Below are positions 1 to 14,213 of a stretch of 64,000 nucleotides of DNA, in pieces. A program made the position numbers and the translations under genes. Numbering within the stretch: the first letter of the stretch is position 1; each line of letters opens with the position of its first letter. Source of the stretch: Trileptium ribeirensis (Eukaryota; Nematoda; Enoplea; Enoplida; Thoracostomopsidae). Where the stretch lies: positions 1-64,000 of the forward strand of contig JASANE010009845.1 in assembly GCA_030248225.1 (NCBI GenBank), read 5' to 3'. Under the pieces are notes generated by a model that saw nothing but the letters and a program-made list of their open reading frames with translations, made no database searches and was not told where the DNA came from.

Positions 1-2728
1 CGCCATGCAGCTGCGTCACCGGTTATTACATTTGTACGGGGTCTTGAGAGTTTGCAATTTACACCAACAACATGAAAGTTTATTAACAAATTACATACTG
101 GTTACCGGAGAGTCAGCGTAATGACGTTTGTAATCATAAAGAGCTCGAAGCGTAAGCAATGGTTTACCGGCATATCAGTTATACTTCCGTCTAATTTGTT
201 TATCATTAACAATTATGCTTAGGATGGGTTAATAAACTGTAATGCGACAAGAAAGGGAAAGTTTATCTGATATTTGATTGAACTAAGCGTTAATAGTGGG
301 CAGAGAAGTAAATGTCACAATTTGTTAAAGGGTTCTATTAACACTATTTACAGTCGATATGCACATGGGTATTACAAACTGTTTCCGTAAATGACTATTG
401 CAGGAGACCAATGCCGTTTTCAAAAACAAAGTCAAAACGTTTAATTTTTTATTATTAAACGAATCTTCGTGCCACGAAATCACAAATTTAGTAACTTTCC
501 CTAACATGATAGTTTAGAAAACACAAAGTGTCAACAAAGGTGGGTTTTGCTATAAACAATGAACTATACATTCAATCTTGTTTCTTGAACGCTGAATTAA
601 TGTACACTTTTATTACACGTAATTCTTTAAACAACCGCAGTATTTTCAAGATATATCCGTAAGTTTTTTTCTTACCAGGCTCTGCGATTCTGCAGCAGGT
701 ATTGGGATTTTACAGTTTCAACGTTCAACCCTGTCGCAACTTCCAATTGTAAAAATAACGCTGCATACGCAAATTTTTGTCGTTTCCATAAATATTAATA
801 TTTATTTCGCACAATGTTTGAATAAACGTTCGGTTAGCTATGGATTAAACCCGGCTCGTTTTTGTGAGATTTTCGTACGGCACACACTACGCTGTTTAGA
901 AACCGTTGCGCGGTTCCTTATAGAACCTCACAAAGCCTGCGAATAACAGCTCGTATGCAAACACCCAACGCATGACAAACTTGGTTAGTTTCGCAATATA
1001 GGCTGTAAAAATGTGTGTTCTAAATGGTTAAATGCTTCGATTATATATGCATGTTTATAAACTCATGTAATTTTTGGTTAAAATATACGCATTAGTCGTT
1101 CTACCGGAAACGGGAAATTAATAATTTCAGAATTATTGTCTCTGTTTCAACAAACGGTAATCTATGTGTTCTGTCAGTTTCATGATCTACTCACCTTACA
1201 GGCAGTTACCACAATTATTTACAAATATTGTATTCGCAATTTAATAAATTAAATTCCCCGTTTTCGATAGGGAAAACACGAACTTTCCTATTCAAAACAA
1301 TAATTTTCATGGAAATTTCAAAACAAATTTATTATCAATTTCAAACGCATCGCCATATGTTGCATGAGGGATATTGCAATGATGTAAAATAAAATGCCAT
1401 CAATTGCCATAAGCTATTCCGGGAATGCGGAAAATTATTAATATTCGCAGGCAATGGATTGATGTTGTGTGGCATAAGCGTTTATTAAATATTGAAAGAA
1501 TGCCTTATGCCCCAACTATGTGCTATTAATAACTGTTTTCCCTAAATAATGGCAAAACACTGGGACAGTGCAAATTGAAGCGTTTCCTTTAATAGATTTG
1601 CTAGTTGTTGCATTTCAAGATGCTGCACACTACCAGCTGAAACTACTTTGCATTTATTGGTATATTTTGCTATGCACAGATCGTGAGATTTTTTGTGTTT
1701 GGCTGGAAAGGGCACGCTTCGCCCTCAGTTTGCTTACCGCAAATGGGATTTCAAATCTCAAATATTCGTCATCAAGTGTGCTCTTTTTCTTAAATTATAA
1801 TTCCACTCAGTTTACTAGTGATAACAGCTAGTATGTTTAGCTAGGATATATATATGTACGTGCTGACGCTAATAGGTCTCTGGGGATGGCGGGCAAGACA
1901 TCTCAGGGCTGTAGAGGCCCTCGGGGAAGTTCTCCCTATAGTGGCTGCTGTTGACAACTTCCCCTCCCCCCCCTCCTCCCGATGAGAAATTTTTTACCAA
2001 TTTTATACCCTTTTTTGGTATAATATTTAGCGCTCAGTAGGAGGGTAGGAGGTACTGTCATGAGGTAGACTATGGCTTCGAGGGTGGGGGTCCAAGGCCT
2101 CAGAATAGGTAGCCCTCTTTGAACACGCGGGCGTCCCATGTATGATATAAATTTGTATATGTATATATACTTAGATGTATCTTTTATATTTGCATGACGC
2201 GTTATTTTGACTGCTAACAGAAAAGCAACTCAATGTGGCAGTGACATCAGATTCTATAAATATCAAATACAACAACAGTTTATGCTTTACATTTACTACA
2301 TTTCACAAATTATTCTATGCATGTGTCTGCAAAATATGTTTAGTATTTTCTCATTCTAACGGTGCTTTTATAACAAGCTACCCTGTCGGAAACGCATACT
2401 AAGTGTCAAGAACTTTCGTTTCAAACCGAAAAAGTTTTCTTCTTAAAAGAAGAGTGTTACAGCAGTCATATTGCTATTAACAATAGAATTTATGCGCCTG
2501 TACTACATATAGTTACTTAAATATAAACTTTACGACGGTTCAACATAATATATGGTTTTTGAAACATGTCAAATTATTTGACTTCAGCGTTTGCGAATAT
2601 GCTGTCTATGAAATAGCAGTAATGAATTCATACCTGGTAAAGTTGATAATATAATTTTCGATGTCATCAATTCTCGGAATTCCTAAATGTTTTCATCTCA
2701 ATTGTAGTCAACAAATCCGAGACGTTTG

Positions 2729-2756
2729 CTGCATGCCATTTTTGCCTGGCATGCAG
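2729..2756. repeat. Perfect 10-bp-stem hairpin
   Basis: CTGCATGCCA is followed after an 8-base loop by its exact reverse complement TGGCATGCAG. It is a small isolated palindrome in intergenic DNA. Function unknown; it could be the core of an eroded foldback element. Confidence 0.7.
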
Positions 2757-3229
2757 ACTCCAGCGGTCGGGTCTGAAAAGGCTTTCATGACTATAAGAGA
2801 TACGTGCAGTGCAGTGCAATTAAAGCTGTAATGCACACTCTGACAGAAGGTGAAATCAATGTCACAGCGTGACGGCTGTGACAAAAATCTAGAATCGGGT
2901 GAATCATTCAATATTAAAATAATTTCATTAATATACAATCTGAAAATTCATTGAAGAAGGCTGATTGCGCTACAGATTGCGCTGTCGTATGAAACATCGA
3001 TATTATAATGAAATTACTCAAAAATATAAACATAATTTTTGGGGACATAACCCAGTCTAAAATGAGCTGAATTTTCAGTTTTAAGAGAAAACCTGCCGCT
3101 ATTTTGAAAATGAAGCCATAAACTCTGGATTTTCTTAAAAAGTGTTACTTGCGTAACGATATTGAAAAAGTAGCCAACTAGTTAGCAACAATATATGACT
3201 GTTTATATATTCACACATGGGCGAGGTTT

Positions 3230-3440
3230 GAGGTCCCAGTGAGATAACGAGTGCTTTTTTAGCGGCGAGGGGGGTGGAGGGTTGGTCCCCACGGAAGGGA
3301 CCGGCCGGATGGCGGTGGGGGCATGTTGTCATAGGAGAAATTTTCTAAATTATTAGAGATTCAAAAATTTTCTTAATTTTTGCCAATTTTCCCCAGATTT
3401 TTGCCTATTTTTGCCAAAATTCTTCGACAGTCTTCGGCAG
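3230..3440 (-). repeat. Dispersed repeat, G-rich block plus GGCAAAAATT units
   Basis: Read on the minus strand, short repeats of the type GGCAAAAATTGGGG run into AAGAAAATTTTTGAA and then a C-rich block. The same order is seen on the plus strand near 41040-41165 and 59157-59340, with related pieces near 14490-14870. This suggests one interspersed family. No coding content and no clear termini were seen. Confidence 0.5.
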
Positions 3441-4365
3441 ATAATGGCACGGAGTTGGCTACAAAGTAATTTTCTACCTAGCATGGGCTTTAATATTATT
3501 GTATTATTGTAGAAATATTATACAATGGATTTAGCCTAGGTCATAAAAGCAACTACTACAATTATTTTCTATTCTGGCTGTCATGTTTATGTAAAAAAGT
3601 TTCTTTTTGAAGTTATCGCTATTTTCCGGGATTGGCCATAGTTTCTAGATTGAACATGTTATTATATGAGTCACATCGGATAGATTTTTATTAAATTATA
3701 TTCTGTAATAACTAAATATATAGGTCTTTATTAGACTATACGCCTCCAAGTTCAAAAATGGTTAATTTTGACGAAACACAGTTAGTTTTGGTACCACTGG
3801 TCTCAGTTCGTCAAGACATTTAACATCACTCTTGGAACCATATTTATGATAAAATTTTTCGGATTTTTCTATACCATACAGATGAGCTGTGTCAAATGCT
3901 GTCACAATCAGCTGAATTCTTGGATAAACAGGACAGAGAAGTCGTAAGATATTACTTAAATGGCCATCCCTTCTTAACACATTCTGACATTAGACTCAAC
4001 TCCTCAATTCGGTTCGGATGGCATATCAAATTACACATCTATTAAAATTGGATCGGACTGAAGGCTAGAGCGGAGGAGACCCAACAAATTAACTTAGCAT
4101 TTGCGCATAATTATAATTTGTTCTGCTGTTTTCTAATACGAGCGTTTCCTTAAGCCATACAAACGAGCCAGATCCACTGTTAACATTGGAGCTGAATCGG
4201 TATACTTATAACTGAGCTTCAAACAATAATCGGAGAAATGGCCTGATATTGGCCTATAGCATGGCATTGTTTCACACCTGCTCCCAAACAGGATACCACT
4301 GTAGTTGAGACCGGGTAGATTTAAGCGCACCCAATAGAAAAATTTTAACGAAATATCCCGACGGG

Positions 4366-4705
4366 TTGCTGAATTATTAGAGTTGCAACAAAATTTCAAA
4401 AATTTCGTAGTTATATAAAATAAATATTGTAAACATATATTGATATGGGATATTTATGTTCATTTTTATTAATTTTTTTCTTAAATTTTTGTTTTTGATT
4501 GTCAACGGTTTATGATGTATCTTATTCAGTGTATTACGTATCAGACTTTATGTATGATTCCTAGGTGACGCCTACCCTTGCCTACAACACAGTATGCGAG
4601 CATGTTTATTTTTGGGTTCAGACGTTACATCGTTGAAACCTACATTTTTTCGAAATCAATATCTACTATTAATGTCTACATAGGGTAAGGCCAACGGTAA
4701 TATAT
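4366..4705 (+). repeat. Old dispersed repeat, copy A
   Basis: This stretch aligns by eye with 37240-37575 and with 44190-45180. Shared landmarks in order are GAATTATTAGAGTTGCAAC, GTGACGCCT, GCGAGCATGTT and a TTGAAACC motif. It is diverged and has no open frame, so it is probably a fossil mobile element. Copy A lacks the MITE present in copy C and therefore serves as a related unoccupied site. Confidence 0.55.
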
Positions 4706-7700
4706 TTTTGTTCGAACACTTTACCGTAGCCTATACATTTCTTATGAGGAAACCTTTTTTCTGCTTCTCATATTTGTATCCGATAAATTCTAAACACTAT
4801 GCAACTGTGGCCAAGCTTCATTGCGCTGAAAATAGATTATATCACTTGGCCCAGAATCTGTGTCGTAATCATGCGGCATAACAGTAAAGATAACAGTTAG
4901 CGATGAGATAATATTTTCTGTATAAAAAGTGCAAGGAAGTGACGAAATCCCAACTACCGTCGCATATGTGAACATTCTGCACAATGCCAATTACTCACGA
5001 AATTATATGGCTATAACACCATTAAATACCCGGTCTTCCCATAAACACAACTGTGTATATTAATGACAATGTTCGTGTTTCTAAGCTTTCAATTTTGTTT
5101 AAACATATGCTAGAACAAAATAATTAAATCATGTTATTTTTGGGTCCTTAGAGCATTGTAGCCATTTGCATTGATGTAACTTTTCGATCAAAGGCTTCTT
5201 CAGCTGCTACAGAGGTTGTTTCTGTGATAACTATTTTCATTCTCGTAAATAGCACACATATTTCTAAACGTACCGTCTAATGATTGAGTTATAAGCTTGG
5301 GTTGAACACAATAATGTCAAAATTACACGAATTTTTCAGTCAATAGGCTCGAAAAAATCATCAGCAAGCAGCGTTCAACCTATTAGTTTGCTTTAGTTAT
5401 TCGTAATTTATAGCAGGAATAATTGAAAATTTAATCTTAATTGCTGGGGGTTAACTGGAGCTGACTAATTTTCTTTAAATAGGAATAACAAATCGCAGGA
5501 CACTATGTCGGTTTCTATTTATGGTTGTTTGAGACATGTTCAGTATGTGAAAAATATTAAAAAGCTTACTTTTCGTATCTTTGACTAACGCTCGAACCTT
5601 AAAGTTAAGCAGTATAATGCAACACAGTAGGAGGGCATGGTTTCACAGATGTATATTTATTTATTGATGGATGTTAGTGAAAATCAATAGAAGTATCAGA
5701 TAAATTTAAGGTAACATCACCATAAAATCAATATCAGCTTGGGGGTAAAGTATACGAGTGTCAGCAGAAAGGAACTGAAATTCGTTGAAAATTTTACCAA
5801 ATTTGCCACAAGATCGGGATACGGAGTCCACTGGAAAAATATTAAGAATGATACTAGACAAGGTCCTCAGGTATCTTGATATCACAAATTAGAGATTTCA
5901 CCGTACTTGCAATTTCGTACACGTGATACCGCAAATCCTGAATCGAACTGTTAGCAGATTTCAATTTCTACTGACGATTCAACAATTCTCGTTCACGAAC
6001 GGAAGCTCTTGCAGTTAAATGTCTGATTATGTACAGGCAGAAACTAAGCAACATTGTACTAAAAGTCACTTCAATTAAATTAGTTAATATATTCCACACA
6101 TATTCTTGTTGCAAATAATATTATAAAGCTTTACATATCGTAAACTGGTCAAAAAGATGATTTAACTGTAGAAATAATACGAGGTGTAGATTTACAAATG
6201 CATATCTACATCGAGATCACCAGATTGCATCAAGAGAAACATTTTGAGCAATCAGTGAAACCGATCCGATTATATGCCGTTGAGTTATGACGATTAAAAC
6301 CTGCACCATCAATTATTTGCATCTTTGATCGTAATTAAATGATACAAGGCCTACAAGGCCCTCCTAACTACATAAACCGTTTAGTTCAGCGTATTTTCGC
6401 AAAGGGTTTGAAAATACAGAAATTTAATGGCCGTGACGAAGCACCCAGGATTAAAGTGTCGAACGATTAAAACGACTAGACTATAGCAGTAGTTTAATTT
6501 GTAAAGTAGGTGTCTGACGTCATGAACGCTACGTAAGCGCAGTTATGATTCATGGTGGTCACAGTTACTCGGTTTCAAGCTCTTTTCATGATTGGAAATA
6601 GATAAATGGGCCAATGTAACGTGTAGGGATGATAAGTAAATGCATACCACGCCGTTTTCGATATACTAAGACCAATCATGACCCTAAGCCTGTATTATCC
6701 TTATTCTACGCTTTGCCTAAATCTCGTGCTGCCCCCTCCCCCAAGCACACCAACAGTATAAAGTTATTTTCTCTGGCCATAGAACGGACTTCCCCTAAGG
6801 ATGACATGTGCTAAAAAAGTAACCGCATTGGTGTTATACAGTTGGTTAATCACACGGTTTGAACGAGCGGTAATTACTACAAAGCAGCCATGTGTTGTAT
6901 AATGAAGTAAAACGACTTATTACATACATCCGCGGTTGCTAAAGTTTTGGTGGCCGGAAAATGTTTTGCGGCAAATATAAACGCTCAAAAACAAAGGCGT
7001 CTTTGCCACAAAACATATTTTTCATGTTTCTTTGTAGATTATGTTTATAGGCAGGTGTTTTTTACTAGCATTATCTATATTTAATTGCGACAGCGATCTT
7101 GCATAGGGTGGTAAGAAACGACATTGAGATTAATTAATGACTGTTTAGTTGTAGATGTAGTTTAGTAGTGTCGGAAGGAAAGATGTCTATGTAGGTTTCC
7201 ATACGCAGTTCTCGGCATCGTTCGAAACACCGTCATCAAATGTAAAATCAGCTAAGAAAAAAACTAAGGAATCTACTACAAGTATTTTGACTAAACTCCG
7301 TCGACCATCGAGTAAGTCAGAATTTGAGAACAACGGTACCAATTTGTTCAAGGACGTACCCTGGATATTGTTTCAAGGGGTCCGTTGTAAAACCATCGAT
7401 GGCTTCGTCGATCTTTCGCTTGCCGTAATTTACTTCCCGCACTGCTTTTTCGAAGAAATCTGGCTGGAGGGCATTGTTAGTTTCCGAAATTTCATGGAGA
7501 CGTCTTCAGCAGTGTAACCCTTCATAAAACATGTTTGTCGACCATGTCTTTCGCACCCTTCGACTCCCTACGCTCGCCCCTGGATTTCTTATAATTTCGC
7601 GTTGTTCTGTTTCATAACTTTTTAACGAATAACAAATGATCGGACATTTCCTGCTACAAGCATTTGCTTAAACAATTAAATTGGTGAACACGTTCTGGAA

Positions 7701-7909
7701 AACTACGCTTTACAAGCAAAAATCAGCCCAAATTATTATATTGCGGACAGTAGGATTAATAACAGTGGACCAATTTGGGTTAAATTATCACAATATATAT
7801 TTGCGACATTTGCCAATATTGCTATGGTATTGACATAGCACTAGAAACTGCAATTCTTAGGAAAAGGTTTTAATTTATGGAAGAAAATTTGCTCAACTGT
7901 CCTTTATAT

Positions 7910-8094
7910 TTTCCGTAGCGTTCGAAAGGCTGCTAATTTTGACTCAAATTATCACTGAGTATACATACAACGTGGTAATGATATACGTAGTTATATTCAC
8001 TTTCCGTAGCGTTCGAAAGGCTGCTAATTTTGACTCAAATTATCACTGAGTATACATACAACGTGGTAATGATATACGTAGTTATATTCACTTT
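7910..8094. repeat. Perfect 91-bp tandem duplication
   Basis: A 91-bp unit beginning TTCCGTAGCGTTCGAAAGG occurs twice head to tail, about 7910-8000 and 8001-8091. I see no mismatch between the copies, so the duplication is recent or an assembly artefact. It lies in non-coding DNA. Confidence 0.9.
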
Positions 8095-9912
8095 GATTCC
8101 TTTTCTATGGCGGAACATTGTGAAGCCGCTTTTTTCAGTTCAATATCAATATGTTCCAAGACTATTTTCACCGTACGTATATATGCGCAAATGTATAATT
8201 TAAGTTCATTTTACTGCGTATGTTTGGAAATAATTTCTGTAGAATTAGTATTAAAAAACAGCCTGTTTTAGAGGCAGTAATTGGGTCGAAATCATAAGTT
8301 TTCAGCCGAAAACCTATGTAACTTTATTTATACACTCTTTTAACTGCCATGGAATGTTTTAAAAGAATTAACATAGCGAGTCACGGAAAGCATCGTTCGC
8401 CGCGAGGTCTATAATTTATTATTCAAAACTGAATACAACAAAGTTATGTGCTACTACTATCCATATGTGCCACAACACAATTTGCTATGACATGCAGTCG
8501 GTAAGCAATGTAATTTTATGTTAATGCCATTAATTTTTGAGATAGCATATATCTCTACTTCCTTGTTCACATCGTGGACCCGTGAATGATGATCTTGCAA
8601 TAAAGTTTTCAAATTTGCTGCATAGGAAGAGGAATTGGCAATCAGATTCAAATTACATTTTCGCCAAGAAATCATATTCGAATATTAATCAAAATTCTCT
8701 TTGGTGACGACGCTTGCTGACGAATGCATTTTAAATTGATTCAGTAGAACAAAGAAACCCATTCACGAATTAAAGATGAAGTAAACTGTAGCCTTAACTA
8801 ATAATATCTGACATCAGTCTAAAAAGGCAATATTATAAAAGGTTTTGTTAAATGGAAATTGTTAAAGGAAGCTATTTTCTCTGCAACTGTGCCACCTAAG
8901 TAAGTAGTTCGTTTTGAAGATCGCTCAGATTATCACTATTATAAAAACAGCACGATGGTAATTAGTCTTTTTGAAAGAATAGAATAAAACGTCAAGATTA
9001 AAGTATTAAACAAATTTAAACATTTCTATTTTTTGTTTTATGAAACTGGAATATGTCAAAATTAAAAATAAGCCCTTCTTTGCATTTTTGTTAGACGGAG
9101 TTTAATTTCATAACATTGGAATTTTAGTATAGCCGATAGTTTGCAGCATGGTTTGGAACCATTATACTTTCGCAGTTTGCTTTGAAACAGCGTTTGAAAT
9201 ACTTCTCGAAGCGACGCGACAAACCATCTTTGACCATGAGAGTATATAATTGCAAATATGTGTTAAGAGGCATTAAACAAAGCCCCGTGGCTTTTTAGTT
9301 CAGAATTGAAGCATAATCCTAGCTGATTGGATGTTGAGCTAAGGTTTAGCTAAAATTAACCACTGAATACTTTTCAACTTCTTATATGCTTACTTGTATA
9401 GTCTGAATAAAAACCGGACAACCAATCCATAGATGTTATTTCGAAATTTTAGACAATGATTTAACTAATTTTAAAAACATAATAGCATGTTTTCAGCTAC
9501 GACATGCACCAATGGTTTTGGTCCCATATAGGGCTGGAATCGCTGTAAATAAATGGAACATTATTTATTAGCATATGTTGGAAGGACAACTATAAATCGT
9601 TTTTAAATCCATTATTTATATGAATTCACATTTAGCCATTTTACACCATAACTAAAAATTTAGGCCTGTAAATTGCTCTGGGCTAGTAAACCAAAATGTA
9701 AAGACCGTAACTAGTATCCAGAGCGAAAGATTTTTCTTGGCCAATTTGCTCATACAATCTGTGCTTCTGCAATGATACTTTTCTTTATTTTCCACCTGCA
9801 AAAACACTTACGCTTTTTGTTCTTACATTCTCTTCAGACTGTTTTTACAAAACTGTACGATGTTATAATTTCCGCCGTGTTTTTAATCAAGTACTTATGC
9901 ACTATATGGCCA
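8095..9912. other. Intergenic, nothing recognised
   Basis: AT-rich DNA with no open frame above chance length, no repeat that I could match elsewhere in the window and no RNA gene signature. Confidence 0.55.
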
Positions 9913-10104
9913 AAGTGACACTGAGGAGCGAAAATAAAATGCAGGTCATGCTGTTCTCGATTAGCTAAGCCTAAACTTTAGTCTATGCAAAGTTCCTTAT
10001 ATAATACATACACTAAGCATACGTTGGATGGCTGCCGCCACCGAACCCCCGTTTATAGCTGTTCTTTTTTGTAACGTTATAATGTAACGCCCCTCAGGGC
10101 ACTT
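9913..10104. mobile_element. Short MITE, AAGTRACMCTGAGG family, copy 1
   Basis: A 192-bp segment starts AAGTGACACTGAGGAGCG and ends with the imperfect inverse CGCCCCTCAGGGCACTT. It aligns along its length with 55854-56058, sharing AAATAAAATGCAGG, CTAAGCCTAA and TGTTCTTTTTTGTAACGTTATAA. Terminal inverted repeats of about 18-20 bp and the lack of coding capacity fit a non-autonomous DNA transposon. Target duplication is unclear, so the superfamily is not assigned. Confidence 0.75.
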
Positions 10105-12874
10105 GGGACAACTTTATGATGGCCAACAAATCCAGGCAATGTGTTTGACTTTCTTCATTTTAAGTATCGTTCGCGATTTACAGAGCACTAGACAATTCTA
10201 AATCTTCTAGGTATTTTTAAAGACAAATATTTTAATATTCTATAAGCGTTCATAGAAAACTGCTGCTAGGAATGGATTTAAATCTCCAGTCACAAATCAC
10301 AGTTCTCACGATATATTAAGCATTAGCCGCATTTCCGGCGCCAAACAAAACGAACGACTGCAAAAGTGGAATTATATTCGCACAAAAATGAAAGCTTAAT
10401 TTTAGGATCAAAACCTGGTTCTATAGAGTTTGCTTTTCTTTAAAGTTTTAGAATACGAAAACTGATAACGCTATATATGCTGGATTTCCTGCACATATGG
10501 CTAGGCATATTCACAAGCTTAAGAGCTTTACCGTAGGAAAAAGATACGCTCAAGGCATTGGTGTCCGTAAAGGAGTGTTGTGGACTACCTCCCACTAAGG
10601 GTCAGACTCTCTCCAAGTCATATTCATTCCCGTAGGCCCCACTAACTTCGTTCGCCAAATTTTTGCAACTGAGGTTTTTCTTCCGTTCATTGAGATATTT
10701 CAAGGCTCTGATATAAAGCGAAACATATTTTAGACATCAAGTTAGCAATGTCAGCAATGTTAGACTGCACAAAAAAATTGAAATGTATTTCACAACACTA
10801 CTATTGCTATAAAAATTATTTCATTAAGCGCCCCACTAAAGTTGTCCTGTTTGCCAAATGAAAATAGATTGCTCAACATTACCTGAGTCGTCTGACCATA
10901 TTGAAATCGAAATTAACCCACAAGCGATCATGGTTCCCACAAGCGAAGTCGTGTAAATTGCAATTATCCAGTTCATATTCATAAAAGTTATCAACTGTTA
11001 AAATAAAAAATGCCAACCTTTATAGTCAGTCATGCGCTGCCGTGTTGCAATTTTTCGACGTTATGAAAAAATGTTTGTCATCGCTTCCATATTCTGCTAT
11101 CAAGCGACGCCTGGGAACATAAGTCTTTGCACACCACTTTATATTCCTGATATTCTTTACGGATAAACAATGTGATTCAAGTGCAACCGTCTGCAATAAA
11201 TTTATATTTCAATTTAGGTTAAGTTCGTAAACCGTAGCGCGATTTACATTATCGTATGCTAAAATACTTTACCGCATAGGTGAGAGTAACAGTTTCGACT
11301 TTTAGCCCTTTACGCGTCTGTGCCGGACATCTTTAATATATATTTCAGGCTGAATAAAACCCTCCGCAACCCCGGATAGTGCTTGTGGTCATGATTGCTT
11401 CTGCAACGCACAGTTAAGCAAATATATTTGTCACGTCAAAATGACACAACTAAGGCAAATTCATAAACAATAGCAGATTTACTTGTTGTTTACTCGTCTC
11501 TCCAGACAATATTATGTTCAACGACCAGATTGTCGTCCAGTTTGATTCTATTGTTTCTGGATGGTTGGAAACTCGAAAGCCTTCTGGCCATCACAAACAT
11601 AACAATCGCTTAGCACAATATTATTCGTCTCAATCGGCGTAGTGGTCACTTAATTGGGAATCCAAAGGCGGAATGTAAATAATCACAATTTTGGAAGCCA
11701 GCAGCGTGTTTCAAGCAGCCATTATATTGACATAATAGCATAAATATTGAATTATCAGCTGTAACAGAAAACGCTCAATTTTCATGGATAATGATACAGA
11801 TGAACACCCAGTCAAGTAGGAAAAGCTTGCTCGTGCAAGAACCAGTGGAAATCGGTGGGATAAATTGGATATATTGGCGTCAAAACAGTTGACTAAGCCT
11901 GTAAATATGATTTTGTTGCCGGCTTTTTTTGTGTATGCTATGGTGGCTACACATGGCAGACAATGAGATAATTCGGTAAAGTCTACGATTATGAGCTGCT
12001 TATACCTTCAAATTTATAGTCCACTACATGGAAAATGTCTTCTACAAGCTTCTGACCTTTTCGTGAACACACGAACCTTGTGCAACTAAGAATATCTCAT
12101 CTGGACACAAATTCAGTTGTTGTTGCTCAAATCAAATTTGATTGCAGAAACTAAATTGTACGATCGCAGATTTACTGAGGCTTTATTATTATTCGATCAG
12201 AAATTCTAAATATATATTATAATAAAGGTTCCCGGAAAATATGAATCAATCTGTCGCGTCAACCTTTAAATACTTCCGGCGGCACGCAGCAATGAACACA
12301 ACTTGGGAAATCGCTGACAAATGATGCATTTTGTTTGCTGTTTGCGGTGTGTGCATAGACAATTTACACTCATCTGTAACACGTTTATGACTGACTGGTT
12401 TCTGCCGTTTTTGTCAGAGTACAACATTAATTATTTCTAAGTCGTTGTCTACCTAACTGCTACGTTGGCTCTTTTCTAGTTTTTTCGTACATCTACCTAA
12501 TTTGCATTTCGATAATTAACAATGGGTAGTATTTAAATGGTTTTAAAATAACCCTGTACATATGTGCAGTCATAACACTCCATGTCTAGTTGTTTACATG
12601 GAAACAGTTGTACGGATAATCGTTTTATGGAGATCATGGTGTATGTTTTAAATGTTTCACAAAACCGCTTAATATACATGAAATTTGAGTATAAACGTTG
12701 AGTTTCATCTTTAGTTTCAAAGCAATGTCTACATAGTTGAAGTACAACACGATGTCTTATCTTCATTATAAAAACCATTTATGATAACTATTAAGATTAT
12801 GATCAGAGACTAAAGATTTTACTGTTTTATTTTGGTTTTAGTGTTAGTTGATTTCAGCTTGCTTTCAATTCACA
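10105..12874. other. Intergenic, nothing recognised
   Basis: About 2.8 kb of AT-rich sequence without a credible exon, RNA gene or repeat matching another part of the window. Confidence 0.5.
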
Positions 12875-12877
12875 TAA

Positions 12878-13559
12878 TGCATCATTTGCCTTAAGATGTG
12901 TGCAGCAGAGCCGGATTTTGTCAGTCTGCCGCGGCTGTGCAGCCATGCTTGGATAGCCGAGATCAGGCAGTGTGACATTTTTTGGGCCGAGCCAGATCCT
13001 ACAAATATATTTAGCTAATAGTAAAGCGAGGCTGATAAATTGTCACCAGGGCCGGAATCGGCTCTAAAAGCCAGGAATATATGACGACAATGAAAAATCG
13101 CTAAAATGGAAATTGGTGATATTTATGGTCATATGTTAGCAAAACATCTTTCCAGTTACAATAGCATAATTTTTATGTCTAAAAGAGCGTGTTTTACATA
13201 GCTACAAGGCTGGCTTGCAAACGGCTGTTAAACAAAAATTTTGAAAATAGCGACGTTTACGTATTTATTTTACCTGAATTTATGTATTTATTTTACCTGA
13301 ATTTATGCGTCTTACTTTAATTACTACTAAAATCTTGCCTTTTTGGGCCTAGAGCAAAATATTTTCCCTGTAACACAATGCGCTAAACTGAATGTAATAA
13401 ATATATTTTCATTAGTCCGTCCCGGCTATCAAACCCTGAGACATAGCCACTCCCGGCTCGTACAAATATACAAGTATAGCTTATTTATTCATTTTATTTA
13501 TGAAGGCCCGGATGTGGCTCTGCCTTTTTGTCGTGACACATCTTAAGGTAAATGATGCA
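12878..13559. mobile_element. MITE family H1, copy 1 (PIF/Harbinger-like)
   Basis: A 682-bp element has about 26-bp terminal inverted repeats. The left end is TGCATCATTTGCCTTAAGAT and the right end is its near-exact inverse. It is flanked by TAA on both sides (12875-12877 and 13560-13562). A second copy at 44386-45081 aligns over the whole length. A 3-bp TWA target duplication is typical of PIF/Harbinger transposons. No transposase frame is present, so it is non-autonomous. A 23-bp unit is duplicated at 13261-13306 in this copy but single in the other. Confidence 0.85.
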
Positions 13560-13562
13560 TAA

Positions 13563-14213
13563 ATACAAAAAATATGTTACATTAGAGCATACATTAGCGA
13601 TGTCCGATGTCTCAGGGGAGGGGGATAGCCCGTATTTCAGTGAGGGATAAATTTCGTACATGAGCTTTGAACCTCAAGTGAGAGATACTGCTTACCACCT
13701 CCTGTCCATATGAGTATGTATGCATCAGACATTGCAGCTATTTTCGGATAACTCAGTATGTCATTGGTTAACTTCAAAACCATTTCGAGCAGACAAGACT
13801 GCCTTCAATTTTACAGTCTTACATTCTCCATAGTTGTATGATAATCTTGCTGCAGTGGAAAGCTAAGTGTTTGTACAATGTATTTACGTTAGCTTTAAGC
13901 TTGAATGCATTACAGACGGCTTTAAAACAGGCAAAGAGTAAATGTTTATTTTTTCTAGAGTATTAATTAAATTTTAATCGCACGTCGACAATAATTATAT
14001 GACATTGTCGAAAACGTATTTTTAGCCCTCATTGTGTCATTATTAGTATTTTTTGATTTAAATGAGTTTTTGTTGTATATTATTGTAAAATTTAATATCT
14101 CGTGTATATTTAAATGTTGTATTTATATTTGTAACACAGCTTATATAGTTAAGGCCGTGCATCGAAGTGTGTTAACGCCCGTTTAGCTGAATTAGCTGTA
14201 TTACAAGTGAGTT
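13563..14213. other. Intergenic, nothing recognised
   Basis: AT-rich spacer between a MITE and the hairpin at 14214. No coding or RNA signal was seen. Confidence 0.5.

Larger units (their letters stand above)
1..7909. other. Intergenic, no supportable gene
   Basis: AT-rich DNA with only short open frames of the size expected by chance. It contains a G/C-rich island around 1865-2120, a hairpin at 2729-2756, a G-rich dispersed repeat at 3230-3440 and an old dispersed repeat from about 4366 to 4705. I found no splice-consistent exon chain on either strand. One weak minus-strand coding-like relic near 7320-7570 is discussed in the findings. Confidence 0.6.

Noticed and set aside
5590..5615. AAAGTTAAGCAG resembling the internal control region of 5S rRNA
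   Set aside because: Only about a dozen bases match; the flanking 5S sequence and stems are absent.
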